Under the pieces are notes generated by a model that was not told the DNA's origin, made no database searches, and worked only from the letters and a program-made list of their open reading frames with translations. Below, piece by piece: positions 17,896 through 26,993 of a stretch of DNA of 64,000 bases. Source of the DNA: CAVYUC01 sp963783085 (GTDB lineage Bacteria; Bacteroidota; Bacteroidia; Bacteroidales; Prolixibacteraceae); the NCBI GenBank assembly GCA_963783085.1, contig CAWAMJ010000008.1, positions 434,001 to 498,000 on the forward strand, in the 5' to 3' direction. Both the position numbers and the translations under genes were made by a program. Each line of letters starts with the position of its first letter. Position 1 is the first letter of the stretch.

Positions 17896-19653
17896 ATGAA
17901 AAAACATTTCATCCTTTTTCTGTTCCCCCTGTTGTTTGTTTCCTGCACAAAAGAAGAGACAAAAACACAACCAAACATCATCATTATTCTGGCTGATGAT
18001 CAGGGCTGGGGAGATTTGAGCGCTACCGGAAACAAAAACATTTCAACACCGAATATTGATAAACTGGCTGAGAATGGCGTCACTTTTAAACGGTTTTACG
18101 TTTGCCCCGTTTGTTCGCCAACCAGGGCTGAATTACTTACCGGCCGATATCATGTGCGTGGCGGGGTTTATTCCACGTCGGCTGGCGGCGAACGGCTCGA
18201 TTTGGATGAAACAACTATAGCCGAAATATTCAAAAATGCCGGTTATGCAACTGCGGCGTACGGTAAATGGCACAATGGAATGCAACCGCCGTATCATCCC
18301 AACGCCCGCGGCTTCGACGATTACTATGGATTTTGTTCCGGCCATTGGGGAAATTACTTCAGTCCGATGCTCGAGCACAACGGCGAAATCGTATATGGAA
18401 ACGGATTTCTGGCTGACGATTTAACCAACCACGGGATTGATTTTATGGAAAAGAACGTCAAAAAGCCATTTTTCCTGTACCTGCCATTGAATATTCCGCA
18501 CAGTCCGATGCAGGTGCCGGACAAGTGGTGGAACAAATTCAAAGATAAAGAGCTAGAAATGCGTCACCGCGATCCTGAAAAAGAAGATGTTCCCTTTACC
18601 CGCGCGGCTTTGGCCATGTGCGGGAATATTGACTGGAACGTGGGCCGGATTCTTGAAAAAGTGCGGGAACTTGGTATTTCGGAAAATACCATAGTGATTT
18701 ATTTTTCGGATAACGGACCGAACAGCTGGCGCTGGAATGGCGGAATGAAAGGCCGCAAAGGTTCTGTTGACGAAGGCGGAGTGCGTTCCCCAATGTTTAT
18801 GAAATGGGAAGGAAAACTTCCACCCGGGAAAAAAATTGAAGAAATTGCCGGCGCTATCGATTTACTGCCAACTTTAGTCGATTTGGCCGGCATTAATTAT
18901 ACTTCATCGAAACCGCTGGATGGAATAAGCTTAAAACCTCTGTTAACGAAGGTCAATCCGGAATGGAACGACCGGTATATTTTTAGTTACTGGAACGGCA
19001 GGACCAGCGTTAGAAATAAAAACTTCAGGCTCGGTAACGATGGTAAGCTGTTCGATATGGAAAACGACCCCGGACAAGACCAGGATGTTTCTGCTGAATA
19101 TCCTGAGATTGCGGAAGAATTGAGATCGGCCAGGGAAAACTGGAACAAAACAGTTTTAAGCGAGTTGCCGAAAACTGACAGGCGCCTTTTCCCGATAGGC
19201 GATCCCGATTTCAATTTTACGCAGATTCCCGCACGCGACGGAATTCCCCACGGTAACATTCAACGTTCGAACCGCTGGCCCAACTGTTCGTTTTTCACCA
19301 ACTGGACAAGCCTGTCGGACAGCATTACCTGGGATGCAGAAGTTCTTGCCGACGGTGATTATGACGTGGAGATATATTACACCTGTCCGGCTCAGGATGT
19401 TGGCGCTACTTTCACGCTGAGCTTCGGAAATGAAAAAATTATCGGAAAAATCACTGAAGCGCATGATCCACCGCTCAGGGGGATGGAAAACGACCGGGTT
19501 CCGCGAGGGGAGTCCTATGTAAAAGATTTCAAACCTTTGAATATCGGCACAATTCACATGAAAAAAGGCAAAGGAAAACTGACGCTGAAAGCTCTTGAAA
19601 TTCCCGGATTGCAAGTGATGGATTTCCGGTTAATGATGTTCAAAAGGATTTAA
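17896..19653 (+). CDS. Exported type I sulfatase (formylglycine-dependent) 2
   Basis: A 585-residue arylsulfatase-type protein. Signature CPVCSPTRAELLTGR has Cys73 as the formylglycine precursor and Arg77 conserved; the preceding metal-binding segment is IIIILADDQGWGD and the later one IYFSDNGPNSWRW. The start at 17896 gives the lipoprotein signal KKHFILFLFPLLFVSCTKE; the longer frame begins inside a terminator hairpin. After the sulfatase domain (to about residue 440) a ~140-residue beta-rich C-terminal module (WDAEVLADGDYDVEIYYTCP) looks like an ancillary sugar-binding domain. Paired sulfatases of different sequence usually remove sulfate from different positions of one glycan. Confidence 0.92.
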   Translation: MKKHFILFLFPLLFVSCTKEETKTQPNIIIILADDQGWGDLSATGNKNISTPNIDKLAENGVTFKRFYVCPVCSPTRAELLTGRYHVRGGVYSTSAGGERLDLDETTIAEIFKNAGYATAAYGKWHNGMQPPYHPNARGFDDYYGFCSGHWGNYFSPMLEHNGEIVYGNGFLADDLTNHGIDFMEKNVKKPFFLYLPLNIPHSPMQVPDKWWNKFKDKELEMRHRDPEKEDVPFTRAALAMCGNIDWNVGRILEKVRELGISENTIVIYFSDNGPNSWRWNGGMKGRKGSVDEGGVRSPMFMKWEGKLPPGKKIEEIAGAIDLLPTLVDLAGINYTSSKPLDGISLKPLLTKVNPEWNDRYIFSYWNGRTSVRNKNFRLGNDGKLFDMENDPGQDQDVSAEYPEIAEELRSARENWNKTVLSELPKTDRRLFPIGDPDFNFTQIPARDGIPHGNIQRSNRWPNCSFFTNWTSLSDSITWDAEVLADGDYDVEIYYTCPAQDVGATFTLSFGNEKIIGKITEAHDPPLRGMENDRVPRGESYVKDFKPLNIGTIHMKKGKGKLTLKALEIPGLQVMDFRLMMFKRI

Positions 19654-19851
19654 GCAGGATTGTTTAAAAACAACTCCTGCATCCGGCAACTCCAGATACA
19701 ATATAATTCAAACTAAAAGGCGGATAATTCAAATGTTCCTGAACATCAATCCGGTGTATTTTTTATCAAACATTTGTGTTTAATAAAAATCATTTCTAAA
19801 TTTAACGTCGAAACTAATCATATCGCTCAGTTAGCCTAACTCGATTACAGC

Positions 19852-21027
19852 ATGAAAAACCAAAACAGAAGGACCAAAACCTATTTCCACTATCAAAAAG
19901 AAATTATAAATACCATTTCTGAACCCGCTTCTTTTATCAGCCCGGAATATAAGTACGTTTTTGTCAATAATGCCTTCAATCATTTCCATAACATTCAAAC
20001 AACTAAAATAATTGGCAAAACAGTTGCCGATTTATGGAGCAGGGAAATATTTGACACATGTATTAAACCGCACGTCGACAGGTGCCTGAAAGGTGAAGAT
20101 GTATTTTTTCAGTATGAAGGAAAGATGCAGGACGGCCAAATAAAAACAATCGAAATAAATTTTTATCCACACCGGGAAAAAAATGGTAAAATTAATGGTG
20201 TTATTGAAACCATGACAGACATTACAGAAAAAAAACAAGCAGAAAAAACGCTACAAAACAGCGAACACCGGTTGAAAGAATTAAACGCTGCCAAAGACAA
20301 ACTTTTTTCCGTTATTGGTCATGATTTAAAAGGACCGCTGAACAACATCCTTGGTTTCGCAGAACTTATTGACAACGATTACAACAAATATACACCGGAA
20401 GAAATACAACATTACAACCGGCTGATTTTACAGTCGGCCCGCTCTCTGTACAACCTGCTCGACAATCTGTTAACCTGGTCGAGGACCCAGAATAAAAAAG
20501 TTTCTGCTTCGCCGCAGGAAGTCATCATTCAGTTTGTTGTTCAACAATGCCAGGAATTATTAAATCCATCTGCCGAAAAAAAACAAATACAGTTTATTAA
20601 TAAAATACCGCCTGAAACTATTGTCTTTGCCGATCTGGAAATGTTAACTGTTGTTTTTAGAAACCTGATGTCGAATGCCATTAAATTTACCAATCGTGGT
20701 GGAAAAATTACTACATCCATAGAAACAAACGGGCAAAGCGTAATCATTGGGATTTGCGACACCGGAATCGGCATTTCAGAAGAAAAAATCCAACACTTGT
20801 TTCATCCGGAGACAAACTTTTCCACGCCAGGTACTGCAAGAGAACGAGGCACAGGATTGGGACTTGTGATTTGCAGAGATTTTATCAGGAAAAACGACGG
20901 CGAAATCTGGGTCGAAAGTGAACCGGGAAAAGGATCGTGCTTCTATTTTTCGTTGCCAAAAAAAGAAACCATTCAGCAAAAAATCGGCGAATCGTTTTTT
21001 ACAAAGGATGAACATTTTGCGTTTTAA
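19852..21027 (+). CDS. PAS-domain sensor histidine kinase, orphan
   Basis: A 391-residue soluble hybrid-free histidine kinase. A PAS domain spans residues ~10-130, ending with the typical ITEKKQAEKTLQNSEHRL linker. The dimerisation domain carries the phosphorylated His in SVIGHDLKGPLN (H157). The ATPase domain has the N box (FRNLMSNAIKFT), G1 (CDTGIGIS) and G2 (GTGLGLVICRDF). There is no membrane segment or receiver domain, so it senses a cytoplasmic cue and needs a partner encoded elsewhere. It sits between sulfatase and esterase genes on the same strand, but no response regulator adjoins it, so a role in controlling this locus is only possible. Confidence 0.9.
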   Translation: MKNQNRRTKTYFHYQKEIINTISEPASFISPEYKYVFVNNAFNHFHNIQTTKIIGKTVADLWSREIFDTCIKPHVDRCLKGEDVFFQYEGKMQDGQIKTIEINFYPHREKNGKINGVIETMTDITEKKQAEKTLQNSEHRLKELNAAKDKLFSVIGHDLKGPLNNILGFAELIDNDYNKYTPEEIQHYNRLILQSARSLYNLLDNLLTWSRTQNKKVSASPQEVIIQFVVQQCQELLNPSAEKKQIQFINKIPPETIVFADLEMLTVVFRNLMSNAIKFTNRGGKITTSIETNGQSVIIGICDTGIGISEEKIQHLFHPETNFSTPGTARERGTGLGLVICRDFIRKNDGEIWVESEPGKGSCFYFSLPKKETIQQKIGESFFTKDEHFAF

Positions 21028-21041
21028 ACAGCCACACTTTT

Positions 21042-21068
21042 TTTGTGCTCAAAAAATTAATAGCTTTG
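21042..21068 (+). promoter_or_regulatory. Candidate Bacteroidota promoter upstream of the esterase gene
   Basis: TAGCTTTG at 21061-21068 matches the -7 consensus TAnnTTTG, and TTTG at 21042-21045 could serve as the -33 element, although the 15-base spacing is shorter than usual. The start codon at 21091 would give a leader of about 17 bases. Confidence 0.4.
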
Positions 21069-21090
21069 ATATTGGTTTATCTGAATCATT

Positions 21091-23049
21091 ATGAAATCAA
21101 TGAAATTAATTTTTCTCGTTACTGTTTTTAGCGCTTTCGTCACTCTTGGATTGAAAGCCGAAGTAAGGCTTCCAAAGATATTCAGCTCAAATATGGTGGT
21201 GCAGCAGGGAATTGAAATTCCGGTGTGGGGCAAGGCCGAAAACGGCGAACGAATTACCGTTACCTTCAACAATAAAACGGTAAAAACAAAAGCCGGAAAC
21301 GACGGAAAATGGCATGTAAAACTTCCTGCACAGGAATATGGCGGTCCATATACGCTGACGATTAAAGGAAATAATACAATTCGTTTTGATAATGTTTTGG
21401 TTGGTGAAGTCTGGATTTGTTCCGGCCAGTCGAACATGGAATTTAAGGTGGCACAAAGTAAAAATGCTGAAGAGGAAATCGCCACTGCCAATTATCCTGA
21501 AATAAGGCTTTTTCAGGTCCCACATTCGGTGGCGCAGTTTCCGGAAGACGATTTAAGCGGCGGTGAATGGATGGAATGTTCACCCGAAACTGTTGCGGAA
21601 TTTTCTGCAGTCGGTTATTTTTTCGGAAGAGATATTCACAACAAACTGGATGTGCCGGTCGGGCTGATCCATTCGTCGTGGGGCGGAACCGTTGCCGAAA
21701 CCTGGATTAGTCCGGAAACCATCAGGAACGATCCCGACTTCCGGGAACAGTTAATTGAACTTCAGCAGATGGATTTGAAAGGCTACCGTCAAGCTAAAAT
21801 TGAACAAATCAGGAAAATTCTTGGAGGCGAAATACCGACGGAAGACCAAAGCACCGAAAACGGAAAACCCGTTTGGTCGGCGCTGGATTACAACGACAGC
21901 AACTGGAAAGAAATTAAAACGCCAATGTACTGGGAAAATCAGGGATATGTTGATATCGACGGAATTGGCTGGTACCGCAGGGAAATTAAATTAAACGAAG
22001 CACAGACAAATGCGAACATCACATTGCACCTGGGTAAAATCGACGATTCGGACATTACCTTTATTAATGGTATTGAAATTGGAAAAACAGAAAACCAGTA
22101 TGATAAAGAACGGGTTTATACCATCGATAAAAAGTACCTGAATCCTGGTAAAAACATGATTGTGGTCAGGGTGAACGATACGGGTGGAAACGGAGGAATC
22201 TGGGGCGACCCAAAGGATCAGTTTCTGGCCATTGGGAACGAAAAAGTAGACATATCCGGCGACTGGAAATTTAAAATATCAAAAGCGTCGGTCGGAGCAA
22301 TCAATGTTGGACCCAACTCCTACCCGACCCTGCTTTATAACGCCATGATAAACCCGCTTGTGCCTTACGGAATAAAAGGCGCCATCTGGTACCAGGGCGA
22401 ATCAAATGCCGGCCGGGCAAAACAATACCAGCGTATTTTTCCGAGCCTTATCACAGACTGGCGCAATCAATGGAACCAGGGCGATTTTCCGTTTTTGTTT
22501 GTGTCGCTTGCAAATTTTATGAAAGCGCCCGAACAACCCGGAGAAAGCACGTGGGCCGAACTCCGCGAAGCGCAGACCAAAACACTTTCATTGCCAAAAA
22601 CAGGAATGGCACTGGCCATCGATATTGGCGAAGCCGACGATATTCATCCAAAAAACAAACAGGATGTTGGGAAACGGCTGGCGCTGGATGCATTGAAAAT
22701 TGCTTACGGAAAAAATGTCGTCAATTCCGGTCCTGTCTACAAATCTGTTGAATTTAAAAATGGAAAAGCTTTCGTCTCATTTACAGAGATTGGCTCCGGA
22801 CTGCAGGTGAAAGATAAATATGGTTACCTGAAAGGATTTGCAGTTGCTGGTCCCGACAAAAAATTCCGCTGGGCAAAAGCTGAATTGGTTGGTGAAAATA
22901 CGGTGGCAATCTTTGCAGAGGGTGTGGAAAACCCGGTAGCAGTGCGCTATGGCTGGGCCGATAATCCAGACGATGTAAACCTATACAACCGGGAAGGTTT
23001 ACCAGCCAATCCGTTCCGAACCGACACCTGGCCGGGAATTACACAATAG
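21091..23049 (+). CDS. Sialate O-acetylesterase-type carbohydrate esterase
   Basis: A 652-residue exported SGNH-fold esterase. The nucleophile block is WICSGQSNMEFKV and the second block GAIWYQGESNAGR; the catalytic acid-histidine pair lies in ADDIHPKNKQDVGKRLA. A beta-rich insertion (residues ~255-400, WYRREIKLNEAQTNANITL onward) resembles the jelly-roll insert seen in this family. The N-terminus MKSMKLIFLVTVFSAFVTLG is a Sec signal; the second Met is an alternative start. It removes O-acetyl groups from sialic acid or other acetylated sugars; in environmental Bacteroidota the family is often used for plant or algal glycans. Its neighbours are sulfatases and a GH94 phosphorylase, fitting glycan trimming. 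Confidence 0.88.
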   Translation: MKSMKLIFLVTVFSAFVTLGLKAEVRLPKIFSSNMVVQQGIEIPVWGKAENGERITVTFNNKTVKTKAGNDGKWHVKLPAQEYGGPYTLTIKGNNTIRFDNVLVGEVWICSGQSNMEFKVAQSKNAEEEIATANYPEIRLFQVPHSVAQFPEDDLSGGEWMECSPETVAEFSAVGYFFGRDIHNKLDVPVGLIHSSWGGTVAETWISPETIRNDPDFREQLIELQQMDLKGYRQAKIEQIRKILGGEIPTEDQSTENGKPVWSALDYNDSNWKEIKTPMYWENQGYVDIDGIGWYRREIKLNEAQTNANITLHLGKIDDSDITFINGIEIGKTENQYDKERVYTIDKKYLNPGKNMIVVRVNDTGGNGGIWGDPKDQFLAIGNEKVDISGDWKFKISKASVGAINVGPNSYPTLLYNAMINPLVPYGIKGAIWYQGESNAGRAKQYQRIFPSLITDWRNQWNQGDFPFLFVSLANFMKAPEQPGESTWAELREAQTKTLSLPKTGMALAIDIGEADDIHPKNKQDVGKRLALDALKIAYGKNVVNSGPVYKSVEFKNGKAFVSFTEIGSGLQVKDKYGYLKGFAVAGPDKKFRWAKAELVGENTVAIFAEGVENPVAVRYGWADNPDDVNLYNREGLPANPFRTDTWPGITQ

Positions 23050-23160
23050 AAATTTCGCATTCCCAACTATTGAAAATCAGCGATTAAAATGAAACTGAAC
23101 CCATTTTGTTTAAATAACAATATGGATTATATTTGTCCGTACCAATTCAATCAACTAATC

Positions 23161-25620
23161 ATGAGATATGGCTTTTTCGACGATATAAACAGGGAATACA
23201 TAATTACAAATCCTAAAACGCCCTGGCCGTGGATTAATTATCTTGGCAATGACGATTTTTTCAGCTTAATTTCAAACACCGCCGGCGGCTACAGTTTTTT
23301 TAAAGATCCCCGTTTCAGAAGAATTACCCGTTTCAGGTACAACAATGTACCGGTTGATGACAACGGAAAATATTTCTATATAAACGAAAATGGGACTGTT
23401 TGGTCGCCTGGCTGGAAACCGGTTAAAACTGAACTCGACAGTTATAAATGTTGCCACGGATTGGGATATTCGCGTATTTCGGGCACGAAAAACAAACTTT
23501 CTGCAGAAGTAACCTATTTTGTTCCGCTTGGTGTTCCTGCTGAAATCCAACTCGTTAAACTAAAAAACCAGTCTGGGAAAGCAAAAAAATTCAAGCTCTT
23601 TTCATTTGTGGAATGGAACCTCTGGAATGCACTGGATGATATGACTAACTTTCAGCGAAATTATTCCATTGGTGAAGTGGAACTGCAGGATTCAACCATT
23701 TATCATAAAACAGAATACCGCGAGCGGCGCAATCATTATGCGTTTTACACGGTCAATGAAAAAATCAGTGGATTTGACACCGATCGGGAAACATTTGCCG
23801 GCTTGTACAATTCCTATTCAGACCCGGATGTTGTAAGAGAAGGAACGTCGAAAAATTCAGTGGCCCACGGCTGGTCGCCCATTGCATCGCACATGCTCGA
23901 AATTGAACTTGCCCCAAATGAGGAAAAAGAGCTGGTTTTTGTTCTGGGTTATGTTGAAAATGAAGAGACGGAAAAATGGGAGTCAAAAAAGGTTATCAAT
24001 AAAACAAAAGCAACAAAAATTATTCAGAAGTTTAATTCCGCCGAAAAGGTAAAAAATGAATTGCAAAAGCTTTCTGATTACTGGACGGAACTGCTTTCGA
24101 ATTATCAGGTAAAAAGCCACGATGAAAAACTCGACCGGATGGTAAACATCTGGAATCAGTATCAAAATATGGTCACTTTTAACATGTCGAGGTCGGCCTC
24201 TTATTTTGAATCGGGAATCGGACGTGGTATTGGTTTTCGCGATTCGAACCAGGATTTAATTGGTTTCGTCCATCTCATCCCCGAAAAAGCGCGGGAACGG
24301 ATTCTGGATTTGGCCGCTACCCAACTGGAAGACGGCGGCGCATATCACCAGTACCAGCCGCTTACAAAAATGGGGAATGCCGATATTGGTGGAAATTTTA
24401 ACGACGACCCGCTTTGGCTGATTTTTTCAACAACTTTATATATCAAGGAAACAGGGGATTTTTCGATTCTGGAAGAGATGGTTCCATACAACAACGACGA
24501 CAGCAAATCGCAGCCACTGTTGGATCATTTGAACCGGTCGTTTTTGCATGTTATAAACAATCTGGGTCCGCATGGATTACCGTTAATTGGCCGTGCCGAT
24601 TGGAACGACTGCCTCAACCTGAATTGTTTTTCCACCAATCCCGACGAATCTTTTCAAACCACTGAAAATAAAACGGGCGGCGTGGCCGAATCGGTTATGA
24701 TTGCCGGAATGTTTATGTTGTACGGAAAAGATTATGCTGCTTTGTTGCATCAGCTGGGCAAATTGAATGAAGCGGAAAAAGTGCGCCTGGAAGTGGAAAA
24801 AATGAATGCCGCTATTGCAGAGCATGCCTGGGATGGTGAATGGTTTTTACGTGCCTATGATTTTTTCGGAAAGAAAATTGGCAGCAAAGAAAATGATGAA
24901 GGCAAAATTTTTATTGAATCGAATGGTTACTGCACCATGGCAGCCATTGGCAGAGAACAAGGCTGGCCGCAACTGGCGCTTGGTTCCGTGAAAAAATACC
25001 TCGACTGCGAATATGGAATTGTGCTAAATAATCCAGCTTATACAGAATATGATATTAGCAAAGGCGAAATTACCAGTTATCCGGAAGGGTACAAGGAAAA
25101 CGCCGGAATTTTCTGCCACAATAATCCGTGGGTTATGATTGGTGAAACCGCAGCCGGAAACGGCGACCAGGCGTTTGAATATTACAGCAAAATATGTCCG
25201 TCGTATCTGGAAGAAATCAGTGATTTGCACCGTACCGAACCTTATGTGTACGCGCAGATGATTGCCGGAAAAGATGCATGGAAACCCGGAGAAGCAAAAA
25301 ACTCATGGCTGACCGGAACCGCAGCGTGGAACTTTTTTGCCGTTTCGCAGCACATTTTGGGTATCCAGCCCGATTACGAGGGATTAACCATAATTCCGTG
25401 CATTCCCAAAAGTTGGGATGGATTCACTGTTAAACGGAAATTCAGGGGAACAACATTTACAATTGAAGTTTCCAATCCGTCGCATATTTCAAAAGGAGTA
25501 AAGGAAATTATTGTTGACGGCGAAAAAATAAGAGGAACCACAATCCCGGTCCAGCAAAAAGAAAAGTGCAAAGTGGAGGTTGTTTTGGGCTTCATCCAGC
25601 GGCATCCGTCCAGCGGCTAG
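23161..25620 (+). CDS. GH94 glycoside phosphorylase (cellobiose phosphorylase-like)
   Basis: An 819-residue cytoplasmic GH94 enzyme. The start at 23161 gives MRYGFFDDINREYIITNP followed by PWPWINYLGN, the usual N-terminus of cellobiose phosphorylase; the 24 codons upstream look non-coding. The catalytic Asp is in GRADWNDCLN (about D483), and ESGIGRGIGFRDSNQD is a conserved substrate-binding block. No signal peptide is present. The reaction is phosphorolysis of a beta-linked disaccharide, giving a sugar 1-phosphate and a free sugar. Length and motifs favour cellobiose over chitobiose phosphorylase. The last six residues (RHPSSG) and stop codon come from a REP unit that starts at 25604, so the original C-terminus has been altered. 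Confidence 0.9.
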   Translation: MRYGFFDDINREYIITNPKTPWPWINYLGNDDFFSLISNTAGGYSFFKDPRFRRITRFRYNNVPVDDNGKYFYINENGTVWSPGWKPVKTELDSYKCCHGLGYSRISGTKNKLSAEVTYFVPLGVPAEIQLVKLKNQSGKAKKFKLFSFVEWNLWNALDDMTNFQRNYSIGEVELQDSTIYHKTEYRERRNHYAFYTVNEKISGFDTDRETFAGLYNSYSDPDVVREGTSKNSVAHGWSPIASHMLEIELAPNEEKELVFVLGYVENEETEKWESKKVINKTKATKIIQKFNSAEKVKNELQKLSDYWTELLSNYQVKSHDEKLDRMVNIWNQYQNMVTFNMSRSASYFESGIGRGIGFRDSNQDLIGFVHLIPEKARERILDLAATQLEDGGAYHQYQPLTKMGNADIGGNFNDDPLWLIFSTTLYIKETGDFSILEEMVPYNNDDSKSQPLLDHLNRSFLHVINNLGPHGLPLIGRADWNDCLNLNCFSTNPDESFQTTENKTGGVAESVMIAGMFMLYGKDYAALLHQLGKLNEAEKVRLEVEKMNAAIAEHAWDGEWFLRAYDFFGKKIGSKENDEGKIFIESNGYCTMAAIGREQGWPQLALGSVKKYLDCEYGIVLNNPAYTEYDISKGEITSYPEGYKENAGIFCHNNPWVMIGETAAGNGDQAFEYYSKICPSYLEEISDLHRTEPYVYAQMIAGKDAWKPGEAKNSWLTGTAAWNFFAVSQHILGIQPDYEGLTIIPCIPKSWDGFTVKRKFRGTTFTIEVSNPSHISKGVKEIIVDGEKIRGTTIPVQQKEKCKVEVVLGFIQRHPSSG

Positions 25621-25826
25621 AGTCCGCTTGACGGATAATTTTAAAAAAAACGTTATACGTCAATTTGTTACAGATTATTCACTATCCGTCGAGCCGGCCG
25701 AAGCGGCTTGACGAATTCGTCCAGCGGCTAGAGTCCGCTTGACGGATAACTCTCAGTATAAAAACATTATCTCAACTTACTTTTTGTTTAATTATCCGTC
25801 TAGCCGCTTGGAGCGGCTTGACGGAT
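25604..25826. repeat. REP array left of the RAYT gene (four units)
   Basis: Four 33-bp palindromic units at 25604-25636, 25684-25716, 25715-25747 and 25794-25826. The common core is CCGTC...GACGG with inner arms such as AGCGG/CCGCT or AGCCG/CGGCT. Two types alternate: one with loop CTAGAGT and one with GGCCGA or a CTTGGAG-like centre. Units 2 and 3 abut, and both have lost a G at the junction, forming GACGAATTCGTC. The spacer after unit 1 is a diverged copy of the spacer repeated on the right side. Confidence 0.92.
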
Positions 25827-25868
25827 GCAAAACCATTCTACAAAAATCTCTATCTTTAAAACAAAAAA

Positions 25869-26501
25869 ATGTACTTCGAACCAGATGCTTTATACCATAT
25901 CTACAATCGTTCCAATGAAAAGATATTTTACTCACGGGAAAACTACCTTTTTTTCTTGGCAAAAATCAAGCAGTTCGTTTTTCCATTTTGTAATATTTTT
26001 GCGTGGGTCCTTATGCCAAACCACTTTCATTTCTTAATTCAGGCAACCGACATAAGCTGCAAAAACATGTCGGAAAAACACCGACCTGAAATGCAACTTT
26101 TATCCAAAAATTTTGGAATTGTCCTGAGCAGTTATTCCCAGGCTATTAATAAACAACAAAACAGAAGAGGCAACTTATTTTCACATAAAACGAAAGCAAA
26201 AAATTTAAATGAAGCATATTATCCATCTGTCGGCTCAAACAATTCAACGGAGTTCCCCGGCAACCGGCTTGATTATGCAACCGCTTGCTTCATTTACATT
26301 CACCAAAATCCTGTATTGGCAAAATTGGTTTCCACACTTGAAGACTGGGAATTTTCATCATTCCGGGATTATGCGAATTTGAGAGATGGAAAGCTGGTTT
26401 CGAAAAGTTTAGCATTTGATTTCGTCGAATTGAATCCCGAAGCGTTTTATGAACAATCACAAATGATCGTCGAAGAGGAACTGTTGAAGAGACTTTTTTA
26501 A
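25869..26501 (+). CDS. REP-associated tyrosine transposase (RAYT, Y1-type)
   Basis: A 210-residue HUH-superfamily transposase (COG1943, IS200/IS605-like Y1 domain). The histidine pair is in MPNHFHFLIQ and the nucleophilic Tyr is probably in LSSYSQAINK, the conserved order for this group. The N-terminal LYHIYNRSNEKIFYSRENY is a typical RAYT opening. It is a single complete ORF with a start 43 bp after a REP unit and a stop 17 bp before the next, with no IS200-type ends. RAYTs are single-copy domesticated enzymes thought to spread REP sequences by cutting them as single-stranded hairpins. Flanking units on both sides make this a REPtron. Confidence 0.92.
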   Translation: MYFEPDALYHIYNRSNEKIFYSRENYLFFLAKIKQFVFPFCNIFAWVLMPNHFHFLIQATDISCKNMSEKHRPEMQLLSKNFGIVLSSYSQAINKQQNRRGNLFSHKTKAKNLNEAYYPSVGSNNSTEFPGNRLDYATACFIYIHQNPVLAKLVSTLEDWEFSSFRDYANLRDGKLVSKSLAFDFVELNPEAFYEQSQMIVEEELLKRLF

Positions 26502-26517
26502 TATTCGTATTCAACTT

Positions 26518-26900
26518 ACCCGTCTAGCCGCTCTCATCCGTCCAGCGGCTAGAGTCCGCTTGACGGATAAATCAGAAACAAACGTTTTACTTCAATTCGT
26601 TGCAGGTAATTCACTTACCCGTTGTTTGTTTACCCGTCGAGCCGGCCGAAGCGGCTTGACGGATCCGTCCAGCGGCTAGAGTCCGCTTGACGGATAATTT
26701 TAAAACAAACGTTATACTTCAATTTGTTGCAGGCAATTCACTTTCCCGTTGTTTACCCGTCGAGCCGGCCGAAGCGGCTTGACGGCGTCCGTCCAGCGGC
26801 TAGAGTTTCCTTGACGGATAATTTTAAAACAAACGTTATACTTCAATTTGTTGCAGGTAATTCACTTACCCGTCTAGCCGCTTAGAGCGGCTTGACGGTT
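26518..26900. repeat. REP array right of the RAYT gene (one half and six full units)
   Basis: A truncated half unit at 26518-26532 precedes full units at 26536-26568, 26632-26664, 26663-26695, 26755-26787, 26787-26819 and 26868-26900. Types alternate: a CTAGAGT-loop unit, a ~55-base spacer, then a GGCCGAA-loop unit. Three spacers are near identical (AAACAAACGTTATACTTCAA followed by TTGTTGCAGG), so the repeating unit is ~124 bp, a BIME-like composite. The unit at 26787 has a TTTCC change in one arm and would pair poorly. The region 26502-26993 holds no gene other than the following promoter. Confidence 0.92.
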
Positions 26901-26979
26901 TCCGGCTTGCCAACGGAAAAAATCATTTAAATCCCACAATTTATTTATCAATAAAAAGTTTAGTTTAAAATTGGAATAT

Positions 26980-26987
26980 TAGATTTG
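26980..26987 (+). promoter_or_regulatory. Candidate -7 box TAGATTTG next to the TonB receptor start
   Basis: TAGATTTG matches the Bacteroidota -7 consensus TAnnTTTG and ends only 6 bases before the ATG at 26994. Transcription from it would give a leaderless or near-leaderless message. The upstream stretch has TTTA-like but no clear TTTG at -33. Confidence 0.35.
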
Positions 26988-26993
26988 TGGCCG

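Noticed and set aside
25604..26900. Possible CRISPR array
   Set aside because: Units are palindromic, alternate in two types and orientations, and the spacers between them are themselves repeated; a transposase of the RAYT type lies inside. This is a REP array.
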